A stretch of DNA of 64,000 nucleotides from Sinotaia quadrata (GCA_028829895.1 CM054181.1:14726001-14790000); one strand, 5' to 3'. Shown: positions 31,344-48,279, counted from the first letter of the stretch. Notes: generated from the letters alone by a model not told the origin. A program made the numbers and translations.

Positions 31344-31590
31344 CCGCAAAGTGTGACTCAGGTGTGAGATTTGACTATCGCAAAGTGTGACTCACGTGTG
31401 AGATTTGACTATCGCAAAGTGTGACTCAGGTGTGAGATTTGACTACCGCAAAGTGTGACTCAGGTGTGAGATTTGACTACCGCAAAGTGTGACTCAGGTG
31501 TGATATTTGACTACCGCAAAGTGTGACTCAGGTGTGATAGGCCTATTTGACTACCGCAAAGTGTGACTCTGGTGTGAGATTTGACTTTCG
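31344..31590. repeat. 34-bp minisatellite with TGACTCA motifs, about seven copies
   Basis: CGCAAAGTGTGACTCAGGTG with GTGAGATTTGACTA repeats about seven times. Six units contain TGACTCA, the AP-1 consensus. The array lies 1.2-1.4 kb upstream of the 5'-nucleotidase start. Confidence 0.93.
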
Positions 31591-31740
31591 CTGCTTAATG
31601 ATCCTCCAGAAGCTAGAAATAAACCAGGCGAGCTTACTAGACGCGATAGGAAACAGGGAGTAAAGCTATTTTTGGCCCACGAAAAGCAACAGAAAAGGGA
31701 TAAACACGGGTATGAATATATGCCTGGACAGGAAGTCCAC

Positions 31741-31985
31741 TCTGACTGACAGTTGTGAAATATAGTCACTAAATGGTTGACAGTTGTGAAATATAGTCAC
31801 TAAATGGTTGACGTGGCAGTTGTGTAATATAGTCACTAAATGGTTGACGTGGCAGTTGTGAAATATAGTCACTAAATGATTGACGTGGCAGTTGTGGAAT
31901 GTAGTCACTAAATGGTTGACAGTTGTGTAATATAGTCACTAAATGGCTGGCGTGACAATTGTGCAGTATAGTCAATAAATGACTG
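31741..31985. repeat. ~36-47-bp minisatellite, about six copies
   Basis: ATATAGTCACTAAATGGTTG alternates with an optional GACGTGGCAGTTGTG segment. Three units contain TGACGTGG. It lies upstream of the 5'-nucleotidase gene. Confidence 0.9.
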
Positions 31986-32609
31986 AAAGAAAGAGAGAAA
32001 GGGATTTCTATTTTCTTCATTTCCAGTTTGTGAGACATAAGATCTTGAGAATAAGATCACTTCATTTATTTACTAAAAGTGTGAACGATTTTGCAATTTT
32101 AAATATTTATTAAAAACTATTTTTTTCAGACCTAATGCAGTGAATTATGTGGACAAGGGACCTAGTAACTACAAATAACTATCTGCAGGGTTTTCCTGTT
32201 TATACATACATGATACACATGAGTTAAATCGAAAAGATAGAAGCAAGTATGCACGAGACATTTTTGCAAGAAAGAGGAAGAACCCCAGTGTCACGGCAAA
32301 GAATGGGCTTGCCGAGAAAATTCTTTTGTTGTTTCTGTTTGCCGAATCACGTATGATTCTTTCCTTATTCATTTCCAGCTATCCGATTACCGCGAAATTT
32401 CATGTTAGTATCACATCACACGGATAAGTCTAAAAGCTTTTTAAATGTTAAGTTCGAAAGTGTAACTGACAAAGTTACACATGACTAACAAACACACAGT
32501 ATATTTCTTTACAGCAACTCATAATTTAAAAGCTAGTTCATAACATTTATTAATAAATCTAATTTTTGTTAATATGCATATAAAACCAAGGTTCAAATTG
32601 TTGGTTCGT

Positions 32610-32613
<4 letters not shown>

Positions 32614-32641
<28 letters not shown>
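32614..32641. repeat. (GT)n microsatellite
   Basis: A short, pure GT run. Confidence 0.9.
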
Positions 32642-32644
<3 letters not shown>

Positions 32645-32869
32645 TTCACTCGCACTGTTTTGCTATATTGCTATAGTGATATATTTTTAAACAATGTATT
32701 AATGCAGAGAGCTGTGTCATTTGGAAATGCTGATTTGGGAATATGACTTTTTGAAATGCTTTCTAAACGTGTAAATTGTGAAGCACTTTTAAATCTTTGT
32801 ATGGGTTCAGCGTGACAATTTTTTTTTTTGCTGAGACTATTTATTATTTTGTGGTTGTACGCATTGTTT

Positions 32870-33186
32870 AGAACTAGCCGTTATTGTGTACAAGAGAATG
32901 AGAACAAAGGAACAGTTTTTAGGAACTAGCCGGTATTGTGTACAAGAGAATGAGAACAAAGGAACAGTTTTTAGGAACTAGCCGGTATTGTGTACAAGAG
33001 AATGAGAACAAAGGAACAGTTTTTAGGAACTAGTCGGTATTGTGTACAAGAGAATGAGAACAAAGGAACAGTTTTTAGGAACTAGCCGGTATTGTGTACA
33101 AGAGAATGAGAACAAAGGAACAGTTTTTAGGAACTAGTCGGTATTGTGTACAAGAGAATGAGAACAAAGGAACAGTTTTTGAGAAT
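32870..33186. repeat. 53-bp minisatellite, six copies
   Basis: GGTATTGTGTACAAGAGAAT followed by GAACAAAGGAACAGTTTTTAG repeats six times at high identity. It is followed by loosely related AGACAGTTGAGAATTT-type sequence to 33480. Confidence 0.94.
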
Positions 33187-34160
33187 TGCGTGCTCTTCAT
33201 GGAAGGGGTTTTGTAGCGTGGCGTTACTGCCAGCTTGCTGATTTTCTAAGTGGTAAAAAGGCTTATGAACTTGAAACGGAGATAGAAGGAATATAGAAAA
33301 AAAAAAGAGAGTTTTACCTTTGAGACAAAACAGTTCAGAATTGGCTTTGAGAAATGAAAGACAGTTGAGAATTTACAGTACACAGTTCAGAGTTTGAGTT
33401 GAGAATTTACTTTAAGAAAAGATAGTTCAGTAAGACAGTTGAAAATTTGTCTCTGTAAGAAATAATGGAGATTTTGACAGTTGGAGACTTTACTTATAGA
33501 AAGAAACAGTCTGTATTGTGAATTTATTCTTTGGGAGAATGTAGTTTGTTTTACACCAGAGGAAACAGACAGTTGGAGAGACCAGAAGAAACATCCACGG
33601 GAAATGCATGTCGGACACTGTGACCAAAAACCAACAGATCCGTATCAAATTACCAAAGGACTGAATAAAGTCATGACTGTGGTGACGTTGACGTGACGTG
33701 GTAGTGTGTTGCAACGAAATCTCCCTCATTTCCTATCCTTTGTTCATTTATATGTTTAATTTTTCCCATCTTCTACCCTCACCCCACTTCCTCCATTTCG
33801 TGATTTACGCCACATTACAAGTATTTCAGCAAATGAAGGCCTCATTATGTTTCATGGAATGCAAGATTATATTTATCTAATAACATAATTGACTAAGACT
33901 TTTGGATGTAAGTAGGTTTATATGGTAAAAGATTTATTACCATACACACACGCGCATGCGCACACACACAAATGCCCAAAGAAACAAATACACATGTGCT
34001 CATATCTACAAAAACTGTTAATAATGTGCATGAGTTTCGATATATTTAACTTAAACTATTGGAAAGTCTTCAAAACAGTACAAACCAATCTTGATTTCTA
34101 AACTCATGAAAATCATAAATTATTCCGATATCTTAAACTAATTTAAATGTATTAAACCAG
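33187..34160. other. No gene recognised
   Basis: Degenerate GACAGTTGAGAATTTAC-like repeats lie at 33300-33490, with AT-rich sequence beyond. A 71-codon plus frame at 33481 overlaps this drift and is not recognisable. Confidence 0.5.
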
Positions 34161-34383
34161 TTTGGGAATTTCCAAAGCAATCACACTGATTGCAGTCTCA
34201 TTGTATTATTTATAGCTTTTGTGTGCGTCCAATATTAGGTGTCCTGTTAATGCTGCAATAAATATATCTTCTTTGGGAATTTCCAAAGCAATCACACTGA
34301 TTGCAGTCTCATTTTATTATTTATAGCTTTTGTGTGTGTCCAATATTAGGTGTCCTATTAATGCTGCAATAAATATATCTTCT
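34161..34383. repeat. 111-bp tandem duplication
   Basis: Two units beginning TTTGGGAATTTCCAAAGCAA at 34161 and 34272 differ at only a few positions, so this is a recent duplication. Confidence 0.93.
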
Positions 34384-37394
<3,011 letters not shown>

Positions 37395-38530
37395 GGTGGA
37401 GTAAATTTCCTATCTCTGTTTTAACATTTAATTGTTGTATAAATTGCTAAAGTGACCCGACCTTGGGCACTCTTTCTGATGATATTTTTGAGTTGGAGTA
37501 AGCAACTCTGGTGGAGAATATGCTAGAAAATTGCTGATGCAATCCAAACTAGTTCCCACTGGATGAGTAGTTTTCTGACTAATAGTCTTACATTTGTTTA
37601 TATCCAGCTGTGTCGTCAAACTTAGCAGTAAAACATGTTGCTGTAAGTTGATTCCTGTGTATTCCGTTCGAGAGCCAATATGGCGGAAATGGTAGCTTGA
37701 GTTTAGTCCCAAGAATTCACGAAGATTATTTTGAATGTTCCTCGTAGTGTGTTGAGTAAATGCACAACGAAAATTCAAGAACATTCTGATGTGCTTGATA
37801 GTGCATGTGAAATTCAGACAAGGTTGTGCTTGGAGAGCGTGTCGAAGATTCCGGAAGACTTGTGTAAAGTCCTCTAGAAGGAACACGTTGCGCCTCATCT
37901 AAATAAGAAAGACTGACTGCTGCAATAGCATGATTGTAAACACGTGTCAGTGACAGCCACCATCTATGAAAAAGTTATGTAAATTGACTTTAATTATTTC
38001 TCTAAAACTCTACTCTCATTTCCATGATGATATCCATGAACTTGATTATGTGTTTATGTTAATTGACTGGGGATAAACAGCATTAATTGAACATTGTTAT
38101 GAAGTGATGTAAATGTCAACGCTCTTTTGATTCTATTCATATGTTGTTTATTTGAATGTTGATTTAATAAACGTATTGTTAAATATATTGACCTTCTTAC
38201 ATATATTGATAGCCATATGTTTGAGAGACAGTGGTTGGATGGAGGCTCGCTAAAAATAGATTAAAAGACAGATTTGTCTTCTCCTTTGACAGAACGTTTT
38301 CTACCTACGGAAATATTATGTGACAATAAATGTTTTTCCTTAATGTTGTGGAAGAGAGAAAACGTACAGCGCCCGCATATTCTGCCTATTGAGAGAGACG
38401 AAAGGTGTCTTCTGGAGAATTATTAATAATATAAAGATTCTCATCACTTGTAATTAGTTATGGGTGGGTAATTATTATTATTAATAATAAAAATAACCAT
38501 TAACTAGGTGGTATTAGCGTCACACTATTA
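37395..38530 (+). repeat. Dispersed repeat family, copy A
   Basis: Similar to 55325-53665 read in reverse, and at its right end to 47200-47500. Shared blocks include GTGGTGGAGTAAATTT at the left, TTGGAGTAA(G/A)CAACTC, CAGCAACAT/CTGTAAGTTGATTCCTG, and TTTAATGTTGTGGAAGAGAG near the right. Compared with copy C it lacks about 450 bp near 37600. A 156-codon minus frame (37898-37428) crosses the repeat; the aligned part of copy C is broken, so it is not treated as a gene. No terminal repeats or target duplication were resolved. Confidence 0.75.
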
Positions 38531-41500
38531 AATATATGTGTATTTATAAAGTATTTATTAAATACAAGAGTAATTCAACAATCACCACGTTAGAAATAGG
38601 ACAAACTCAGACCCGTCGGGAAGTTTTTAATAATATAGTAATCAGCAATGAAACTGGGAAGCTGATGGTGTTATGTTGAAAGTGGCTTCTTCTGGTGATA
38701 TTTGTACCGTCACTAGCAGATGGATTAAGGTGCAAATCATAAATAATCATTAAGTGCGTGTATAATTCACTCCAGATATCGAAAGGTCAAACAAACCCCG
38801 GCAAATGAATGGTTGATGTGAGTGTTATAATGCTCGCACGCACGCACGCACGCACGCGCGCGTTAACAAATATACATGCTTGACATCATTCTTCATAAGT
38901 CAGTCGCTCGTCATAAAACAGAAAATCTTCTAGGTTCACGGTCGATTCATTCAACTACACAAATCAGGCAGTGTGCCTGGTTTCGGGTAGCCAAAGTCAA
39001 TGAGATGATTGCACCCCACTGCTGTACATTTCTTAAAAATCTAGGAAGGGGTGGTGGGTGAAATGTTAGTTTGATTGATTGATTATACGTTGCGTTCTGC
39101 TTTCGACAACAAAGACATTTGTGTAAGTCAATCTGAAATCGCCTTTTCCTCGCGTGACCTACTATCAAAACCAACCGGCAAAGGCTCTGTCAGTACTGTC
39201 TTTCGTTTCTCATAGTTTTAGGGAGAAGAAAACAGTCTTTATGTGTAACGCATGCATGAGACATTATGTTCTTAAGTGACAGTATCCAACACATGACTTG
39301 GTGATTATCATTGTTGTTCGGTTTTGTTTCGCTTTCTTTCGTTTTAGTAAGTAATGAGTAAAATGTCGGATACCACAATGGGAATTCCTTTTCAATCTTG
39401 AATGGCTCTTTTGACAATGACAATAGTGTAAAAAATGTCGAGGGTTTTAATTTTTTCATTTGTGTCTACAAATTTAAGTGCTTGATTGCCCGATCTTGCC
39501 TGACTGAAGTACGTGGTCCGCTTTTATTGCACTGAGGTGAATATTGCCTATGGATATCTATGACTGTCGTATATTGCACTGAGGTGAATATTGCCTATGG
39601 ATATCTATGACTGTCGTATATTGCACTGAGGTGAATATTGCCTATGGATATCTATGACTGCCGTATATTGCACTGAGGTGAATATTGCCTATGGATATCT
39701 ATGACTGTCGTATATTGCACTGAGGTGAATATTGCCTATGACTGTAGAAAAATGTATAATCTTAATAGCAATAAAATTCACAAGGAAATTCTACATACAT
39801 TCATAATACAGAATATATAGAATTAATTCAACTCAGTACAGAGAAATCAATAAATATTACCACTATGTTAGGCACGGTCGTAGATTACCCATGTAAGTCG
39901 GGCGCAATGCAATGTGGCGCCTCACGCGTCCCTTCCATTCACGCGCGTTTTATCAATAACGTTACGTCATTTACCGGAAAACAAATGACAGTATATGGAT
40001 GGTTAACATCCGATTTTTGATGCGACCTTCACTTATAGTTAGCCTAATTTCTCTGAATGAGTAAACAAGTATTTGTCAGCTTTTCCTAATGGAAGTGGTT
40101 TGCAACACTGGGAAAACCCGTGTGTAGGAAGAACCAAATTAAAAATATGAAAAAGGTTATTAGAGTTACATAATTTGTTTAATATATCTTCACATAGAGG
40201 TATGATAGATTTTATAAACTAAAATAAATTCATTAACTTGTACATAGTTTCGTAGCTTAAAATATACGTACACTTACTTATTCACTACGTGTACGTAATG
40301 TACAAGTTCATTAACTTTCAATACGTACACTTAACGAACACGGTCACATATAATATGTTCACATAACGTACGCTTTCATAGACTGGGTGAACAAAATAGT
40401 GTACGAGTCATTAAGAAAAATACGTAAGCTAGCTTTAAGCCAAATTTCAATCGTAAGTTTCTGACTTACTACAATACTTACGTGAATTTTTGTACGCCCT
40501 TCTGTTTTCCGAAAGTAAAATGATTGCCAAAAGTAAAATCCTCTTCAAATCTGACTGCAAGTAAGAGATACTATACTTCGCCAAGACTTGCCCGGCACTT
40601 AATGTGTTTTGAATTGTTGTATGCAACTGTTCACCTTCCGTGAAAATGCGTTAGCACAGAGCACAGCACTCGTGTTAACTAGTTCAGATAAAACCAGCTT
40701 GCTACGACAGAGTATCAACCTTCAAAGCCGTCCTGGTACCCGACTTTCAAAACCACCCCATCTTCTCCTCAATCACTCCCTCCTCTCCATGCAAATACAC
40801 ACACACACACACACACATACACACACACATGCGCATTAACACCCAACAGGATCTCCGTTGACTGAAAATATTGCGCAGTGCTTCTGCAAACAGTGAAAGC
40901 CATGTTTGTGATAAAAACTTTTGTCGCCAGTTTAGGTTCAGAGGTCAGCAATGTTTGCATTAAAGCATAAATACTGAAGTTTATGATGACGAAAAATCGT
41001 AAAGTGATTTTAGAAGATTATATTTCTGAGGATTTATTTTGCTCTCTATACCTTAGCAATTTTGAATGGTTAGTTTCAGTTGGTCAGTGCTCCATCATTG
41101 GTTAGTTATGACATACACCTTAGTAGAGTCTCTACCTGTCAGCTAATAACAGCCACTCAGCTTTCACTCACCCAGTCCTCTAATCCTCAGACAATAAAGT
41201 CTGGGGCAAAGAATTTATTAATAGCTGGATGCTATGGCTATTGAAATCTAAAAGATGTGCAGTTAATCCCCTTAGCGCAATAATTTAATATTTACTTTCA
41301 GTGACCTGTCTCTCCACACTCAAATTTTGGAGTAAGCAACTCGCACTGGCTTCTTTTACCATTGCTCTTAACGTGCAGAACACGCCTTTAAACAAGTACT
41401 AACTGCAAGAAATCAAAAATGTTCTACGATTGTGTGCATATAAAAATCTTGTAATAGGAAAGATGAAATAGTGATACTAGTGAAAATAATTGCCACAGCG

Positions 41501-41589
41501 TGTAACCTATAACAGAACATTGTAGCTGGTATCCTGAAATCAGTTGGGGGAAGAAGCTAAGCGCTTGTGTCCGATTACACATCAGCAAA
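38531..41589. other. No gene recognised
   Basis: Contains the 39517-39740 minisatellite and a CA run at 40796-40830. The 39890-40480 interval is relatively rich in ACGT/TACGTA. Nothing coding is supported. Confidence 0.5.
39517..39740. repeat. 59-bp minisatellite, about four copies
   Basis: TATTGCACTGAGGTGAATAT followed by TGCCTATGGATATCTATGAC repeats with only one substitution among the full units, so it is young. Confidence 0.93.
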
Positions 41590-42090
41590 AGTTGGAAGCA
41601 GACTTAAGACCCAAAACCCAAACTCAAACAGCAACAAAAGAGAAGAAGACTTAAGACCCAAACTCAAACAGCAACAAAATATGAGAGCAGACTTAAGAAC
41701 CAAACACAAACGGCAACAAAAAGAGAAACAGGCTTAAGATCCAAACTCAAACAGCAACAAAAGGAGAAGCAGGCTTAAGACTGAAACAGCAACAAAAAGA
41801 GAAGCAGACTTACGACCCAAACTCAAACAGCAACATAAAGAGAAGCAGACCTAAGGCCCAAACCCAAACAGCAACATAAAGAGAGTAGACGTGAGACCCA
41901 AACTCAAACAGCAACAAAATGAGAAAGAGACATGAGACCCAAACTCAAACAGCAACAAAATGAGAAATAGACGTGAGACCCAAACTCAAACAGCAACAAA
42001 ATGAGAAAGAGACATGAGACCCAAACTCAAACAGCAACAAAATGAGAAACAGACGTGAGACCCAAACTCAAACAGCAACAAAGAAAGAAG
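41590..42090. repeat. ~41-bp A-rich minisatellite, about twelve copies
   Basis: CCCAAACTCAAACAGCAACA followed by AAATGAGAAACAGACGTGAGA variants. The right-hand copies are the most homogeneous. Confidence 0.93.
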
Positions 42091-44737
42091 CAGGCGGCCG
42101 CCATTGGAGCAAAACCAAGGCAGAGAACTTCTGAATATGAAATACCCCTCCAAAATCTCTAGATGAGAATGTTATGTTAACATGACTACCACCACCCTTT
42201 CCACCATTCACTGCAGATTGTTCTCTTTCAAGCTCTTCTGTACTTACACACTTCTGTACTTAACACTCATCTGTACTTAAAATCTTCCGTACTTACACTC
42301 TTATGCCCTAAAACTTTAGTTACTAGGTGAAGGTCTCAAAGGAATGTGGGTTAAGGGGCTTGCATGGACTTTATCTGTTGACTGCGCACTTTTAAGGTAC
42401 CATCAGGTAGAGGTCGACTGATACGTTATCAGCTTCTGTCAACACCTCTTGTCCTACAACTTCTTGCAATTCCTCATAGCTGCTAGAAAGGTCCTCGTAG
42501 GCGCTTGACCTACAATAGGTTCAGACTGTCTATTAGCGCGTCGCTTTGCTTTGCTACGAGACTTTATAGCGTTACTGGTGAAAAGCTACGATTTCAGCAA
42601 ACACAAACACCAGGCTCGTAGGCTGGAGGAAGCATGGACTGGCGGATGAATGGTTAATGGATGGGTGACGTAGTAACTAAAGGAACAAAGAATAACCAAT
42701 AGAGAAAAAAGAAAGAGATGGAGGGGTAATATAGATGAATGGAGAAGGAGGGTTGCAGGTGAAAAGAGGGAGGGGAGAGATATAGATGAAAGCAGAGGGA
42801 GGTGAAGGAGTTCGAGAGACGAAGGGAGAAAAAGAAGGTGAAAGGGGAGGGAAAGATGGAGATATGAAGATGAAGGAAGAGTATTAAAAATTCGAAAAGT
42901 TCGGAAGAGTTAAATAAATGAGAGGAAGGAGTGGAGAAAATGCAGAGAGGGGGGATAAACAGGAGAAGGAAGAGAGAGAGAGATGTCTGGATGAAAAGAG
43001 AGGGAGAGGGTGATGTAAAAGAAGAAAGAAATAGGTTCGGTGTAAGGTTAAGGGGAAGAACGAAGGGGAGGGAAGAGAGCAGACTGTGATGATAGGATCC
43101 TAGGCAAATTATGCCCTTATATTTTTCTGTTTCCTTCTTTCCATATTTTTACGATCCGTAGTTGATAGTTATTTATAGCGGTCAAGTCCCGTGGCTGGTT
43201 ATGCAATTCTGCCGCACCCATGTACGCTACTTGTAGTAAACAACAGAGGTCAAGTTCATTGATCACGCGTGGACAGTGGAGAGATACATAGAGTGGTGAG
43301 GGTGACAATAAAAGTTGGGGATGGTGACCGGACATGGGACGCCCATATTTGGACACTTGCGTTCCATATAGTCACGTAGGAGAATCCGTCTGCAGACCCA
43401 GACTCATTCATATATAATTAATTATATATGCGTTAATGAAACCGTGTTTAGGAGATGCACTGTGCCCAGCCTTGAAGGGTAAATCTTTGCGTACTGAGAC
43501 AAGCCATGTACGTTTTCCGCGAGTGGTAAGTATATTTACTTCTTAGAATTGTTGCTTTGTATTATTGGTGAAATATGGTGCAAAATGTTACCCTATCTTT
43601 AATAATGATTATTATAATGACCTAATATATTTTTCTCTAACAGAGGTTGAGTTGTATTAGTAATAACTATGTTTAGATAGAGATGATGAAATGTTGCAAG
43701 CGCATGTGTGCGCTATGTTAACATACTGTAAAATAATTTGTAGCCAGTAGAGCTAAAAGGAGGTCAAGATGATTATTTAATAATTCTTTAATGTAAACCA
43801 CTTGTTGGGTGCATTTGTACCTAGATAATTTATGTAACTGTGGAAATGGAAATGTTATTGTATTTTCCACGAGGGTTCGTAAATTGTATGATAGTGTGTA
43901 GCTAACGGTTGTGATGAGAATTGTAAGAGTCGTCTATTACTGTCGCCACAAAGCCTTAACCACTGTTCATGTTTACGGGCCATTCATTACAACGAGAAAT
44001 GTATTGTTCATTTCAGCAGGTTCTTGTCCGGGTCGACATATGTCTTTAATTTGCATTCCTTGATCCACGTGTGATCCACGTCTGCAGTCATACCTGCGAA
44101 TCCGTTTGGTGGTTCATTATTTCTGCCAGAGGGAGCGGTTGCCGACGTGACGTCGCTAGCCAGCCAGAGGACACTGCAAGCAGACGTTCGTTCAAATGTG
44201 ACCTCTAGTTAAGTAAAGAAATCACACGAACTAACAATCTGACTCAATATAAATATTCCAATTATTGTTTAAACAATCGAGGCGGGACAGTTTAGAATAG
44301 ATTAACTCGATCAAGTCGTAATAATATTCGGATTTTATTGATGTGTTCCTTCTTTTTATTATTATTGTTATTTTTAATTTTGTTGTTGTCATCTTGACCC
44401 ATAGTTTGGATAATTTGTTAAAGTGACCGGGAAGAAATGGGTGGGGGAGGAACCAAAAATATTTATATCATAAATTGTAATTAATCAAAGGGGAAAGATA
44501 ACGTTTGCCAGCTCAGGCACGTCAACTGATTTGTCTGTTACTATGTCTTATAAATAACAGTCCCAAATATTTGGCATAGGAACTGAAGGGCAGGTCAGGC
44601 GTCCGACTACCGTTAGTATTATCGTTGATATAATAACTTGATATTGATAATATGAAACTGATACGGCGGCAGGGTCGATAAATATAACCGGACACGTGAC
44701 AGAGACATTTTTAATTTTACAAAGATAATTACTTACC
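42091..44737. other. No gene recognised; purine-rich tract
   Basis: 42700-43090 is strongly purine-biased on the plus strand (GGAGAGGGAAGA type). No exon with paired splice sites was accepted. Confidence 0.5.
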
Positions 44738-44905
44738 ACAGAGGTCAGCATTTAAACAAATCCTTAAATCCATGCAGCATATTTCTGTTACTTGCGGTCT
44801 TTAAACACATCTTAAGCAATTTCTTCCGTGCCTGCACATCGACTCGAACCCACGACTTCATTCAGACTTCAAGACGCTGCAATTAACTGCTCAGCTAGAG
44901 AGACT
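44738..44905 (-). mobile_element. tRNA-derived SINE candidate
   Basis: On the minus strand TAGCTGAGCAG fits the pol III A box, and GTGGGTTCGAGTCG about 45 bases later fits the B box (10 of 11). No matching acceptor stem is found, so it is not a working tRNA. Downstream is ATATGCTGCATGGATT, also found after the tRNA-like head at 5335-5470. Confidence 0.5.
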
Positions 44906-45810
44906 TTAAAGTTGGGAAATAATAGATGCTTAAATGGGAGGGGAGGCAGATAGATCCTCTTTAATTTGCTCAAAATTAAGATAATATTTTTCGTTAAAAG
45001 ATGATTTAAATGCTGGACATAAAAAATATTATAATTATACACATGCACAATGCATCATGCATACAACACTTACAGCTGTGTGTCCTTGACATAAATCTTT
45101 CCATGAGAACGTGTTCTTACACTTATCTGCTTGTTAAGTACTGCACTATACATCTACAGTTATTTTATGCAGATAGATAATATGTCATTGTTAAAAGTCC
45201 AAACATGCTAGATTCACTGATGTCATTAAAGAAATATATTATTTTTTTAAATAGCTGGCAGAAGTTGAAGCTGAACTGTAAAATGACTAATTTCGTAATA
45301 TAGAGCTTACACCGACTAAACCATAGAACAGAAGCGTCCTTGAAGTCTCCTTGACATTTTCGTCCAGTGGTTTGAAGAATTCAACGCATGGTATTTATGG
45401 ATTGGAAAACTGGTCAGCAAACTAAATCCTAGAACGTAACGGATTAAATCAATGAGAAATGAAAAAGTGTTAACGGTGATTTATATGGAGTTTGTTTTGG
45501 AAAAACTCACTGGATTCATTGCATTGAAAATTTAAAATCCGTTCTCTTAGATCTAGTTCATCGATGAAATCGCTCATGATTTCGTAAACATATTAAGTGC
45601 ACATGAACCGACACTTGTGTTGTCTATATAATTATACAAAGTAATGCTAATGTTCTCTTTTAATTGTTTAACAGGTATTCGTGTAACCATCACTAATTAT
45701 TTAACAAGATTGACTAAAGCTAGGATTTCAAGTCTTCGTGTAACCATCACTTTTGCAGTTAAAAATTACAGATTATTTCACTAGTTTTCAATACAATTAA
45801 TGTAACCTTC

Positions 45811-45921
<111 letters not shown>

Positions 45922-46756
45922 TATATTTATAGAGAATAGAGATCATTTCAGTGTTTTGAATGGCCACAATGTAACTGTTAAATTTTCCCAGATGAAAGTT
46001 CATCATAACTTTTTTCTTTTCATTCCTTTCGTGCAACTTGTATTCTGACAACTTGTATTCTGACAACTTGTATTCTGACAACGAGACATTTTGAAGTCCT
46101 CTGCGTTCAGAGTGTTGTCCCCTAGTCTGTTTTCTTTAAAAACAATTATTTCACCAATGTTAAAACCCTCTCCTCTTAGGAAAAGGGTTGCGCAATAATG
46201 TAATGAAAGATTTTCTCTTTAAGTTTGCAACATAATTACACCTTTCCCCCCGTCTCGCTCGCGTCAAATTGTCTAGTGAAAATGACAAATAATTGCAGTG
46301 TCCGTGTCAACAATGACTTTCATTCCAAGAAGAATGAGAGTGGCATGCGTGATGCTGAGTCGCGACTGACGTCATAATTACACACTTGCATGCGACCATT
46401 CACACCTCTCTGAACTAAAGTTTGTTCGTTTTGTCACGTTCGGCTGGATACAAGAGTGCGAAGCTCGAGTTAAAATTAAATTTTCTAAGTGACAAGTTTG
46501 ACGTAGAAACATTACAGTTTTGTAATAGGTAGGATATATTTATTTATTTTGTTCGTTGTATACTTCGCTGTTAATATTTAGCGAAAAATCATATAATTCC
46601 CACACAAACACGCGTCCTCTGGATTTAAGTAGTGAAATAAAGAAAAAGGTTGTTAACATCGGAAGACACTTTAGTAACGGTTATGTAATGGCAAAGATGG
46701 TATTATAATTAGTTAAAATTGATTATCAGTTTCTATTTTTATTTTAATTAGTACTA

Positions 46757-46759
<3 letters not shown>

Positions 46760-46819
<60 letters not shown>
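46760..46819. repeat. (GT)n microsatellite
   Basis: About 30 pure GT units. Confidence 0.96.
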
Positions 46820-46821
<2 letters not shown>

Positions 46822-47199
46822 GGATTGGGAGGTTATTTGAGTATTGTGGGACCGTCTACACGTGCAATGATTGACCAACCTACATACGTGAAACTTGATC
46901 GGAGTGATACCTTACTAAACAAAGCAATATAATAATAATAATCGAGTACTTCCTGCACGAAGACCAGACATTGTATTTCTCAATAAGTCCAATATTTCTC
47001 AATAAGTCCAATATTTCTCAATAAGTCCAAGAGAACAGCAACAATCATTGATGTTGCTATTCAAAGTGATAGAAACATAAAAACAAAAAAACAGAGAAAA
47101 AATTGAAATAATGCCAAGATCTCAGATTAGAAATCCAGAGACTGAATGTGGTTTCATGGAAATATCAATGTCAAGTAATCTTTTTTAATTGTATTTGTT

Positions 47200-47500
47200 A
47201 TATGTATATTTGATTGTTGATTTGATAGATTTATTGTTAACTGCATTGACCTTCTTACACATATTTATAACCTTATGTTGGAGAAGAACGTGGGTGATTG
47301 GTGCTCATTAAATATAGATTAAAAGACGGATTTATTTTCTCCTTTAGGAAGACGTTTTCCACCTATGGAAATATTGTGTGATAGTAAATGTTTTTTCTTT
47401 AATGTTGTGGAAGAGAGAAAACATTACAGCACTTGCAATATCCTCCAAGTGAGAGATATGAGTGGTGTAGGCTGGAGAATTATTAATAACATAAATTATT
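47200..47500 (+). repeat. Dispersed repeat family, copy B (fragment)
   Basis: Matches the right third of copy A (38150-38440) in the same orientation. Shared text includes ATTGACCTTCTTACA, AGATTAAAAGAC, TTAATGTTGTGGAAGAGAGA and GGAGAATTATTAATAA. It is truncated at both ends. Confidence 0.8.
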
Positions 47501-47514
47501 TTTTTTATTGTACC

Positions 47515-47615
47515 CTGTTTTCTTTATTGTATTCTTCATTGTACCATGTATTCTTCATTGTACCATGTATTCTTCATTGTACCATGTATTCTTCATTGTA
47601 CCATGTATTCTTCTC
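47515..47615. repeat. ~20-bp minisatellite, five copies
   Basis: ATTCTTCATTGTACCATGT is repeated about five times. Confidence 0.92.
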
Positions 47616-48279
47616 TCCGTAGTAAAAATAAACGTGGAAGCAAGTAGAGTGATTGAGTACTTACAAAATTCCATCATTTGATTGCCACGATACGTAGCTA
47701 AATTAAAGATGTTACCATTTGTGTTTATTTAATTAATGCCTAATTGGTAATGGATGTTTCCTTTTTTTTTTTTTGCAGACCTCACTTTTTAAAAATTAAA
47801 ATCAAAATCGGCACCAAGGTGTGTAACTCCATTTGTTTAAATTTAGTGGACATCTCACTTTTGTTTTGTGGACCAAGTTTGACACAAAATCAGAATATAT
47901 ATAAAAACACTCGTATACTTTATGTTTGAAGTGTAAGATTAAATTCAAGTGTTTGCTTTTTACGAAATGTTTGTCATTGTTGTTGGGTTGGGTTGGTTTT
48001 TTGTTGTTGTAAATATCTTTTCTTAAATGTAACGTTACAGCTGAAATATTCGTGGGTTGGACATTTGTGATGTATTGTGACACTACAGCAGCGACAAGAA
48101 AGCCATGTCACTCAGATCAAAGCACTCACCCATTTCAAAGTCACGTTATCAATCTCCATTTGGGAAAGATGAGGGGAGAGAAAACATTTATTCAAATATT
48201 TAATACGGAGTTTCAATGCTATGTAGTGTGCTACGAAGGTCAATTTTGGAGAACGGCATCATTTTTTTTTTCTATTTGT

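Noticed and set aside
37428..37898. 156-codon minus frame
   Set aside because: It lies inside a dispersed repeat and the aligned part of copy C is interrupted; no domain recognised.
43492..43536. Short ATG frame before GTAAGT on the plus strand
   Set aside because: Only six codons and no matching downstream exon.
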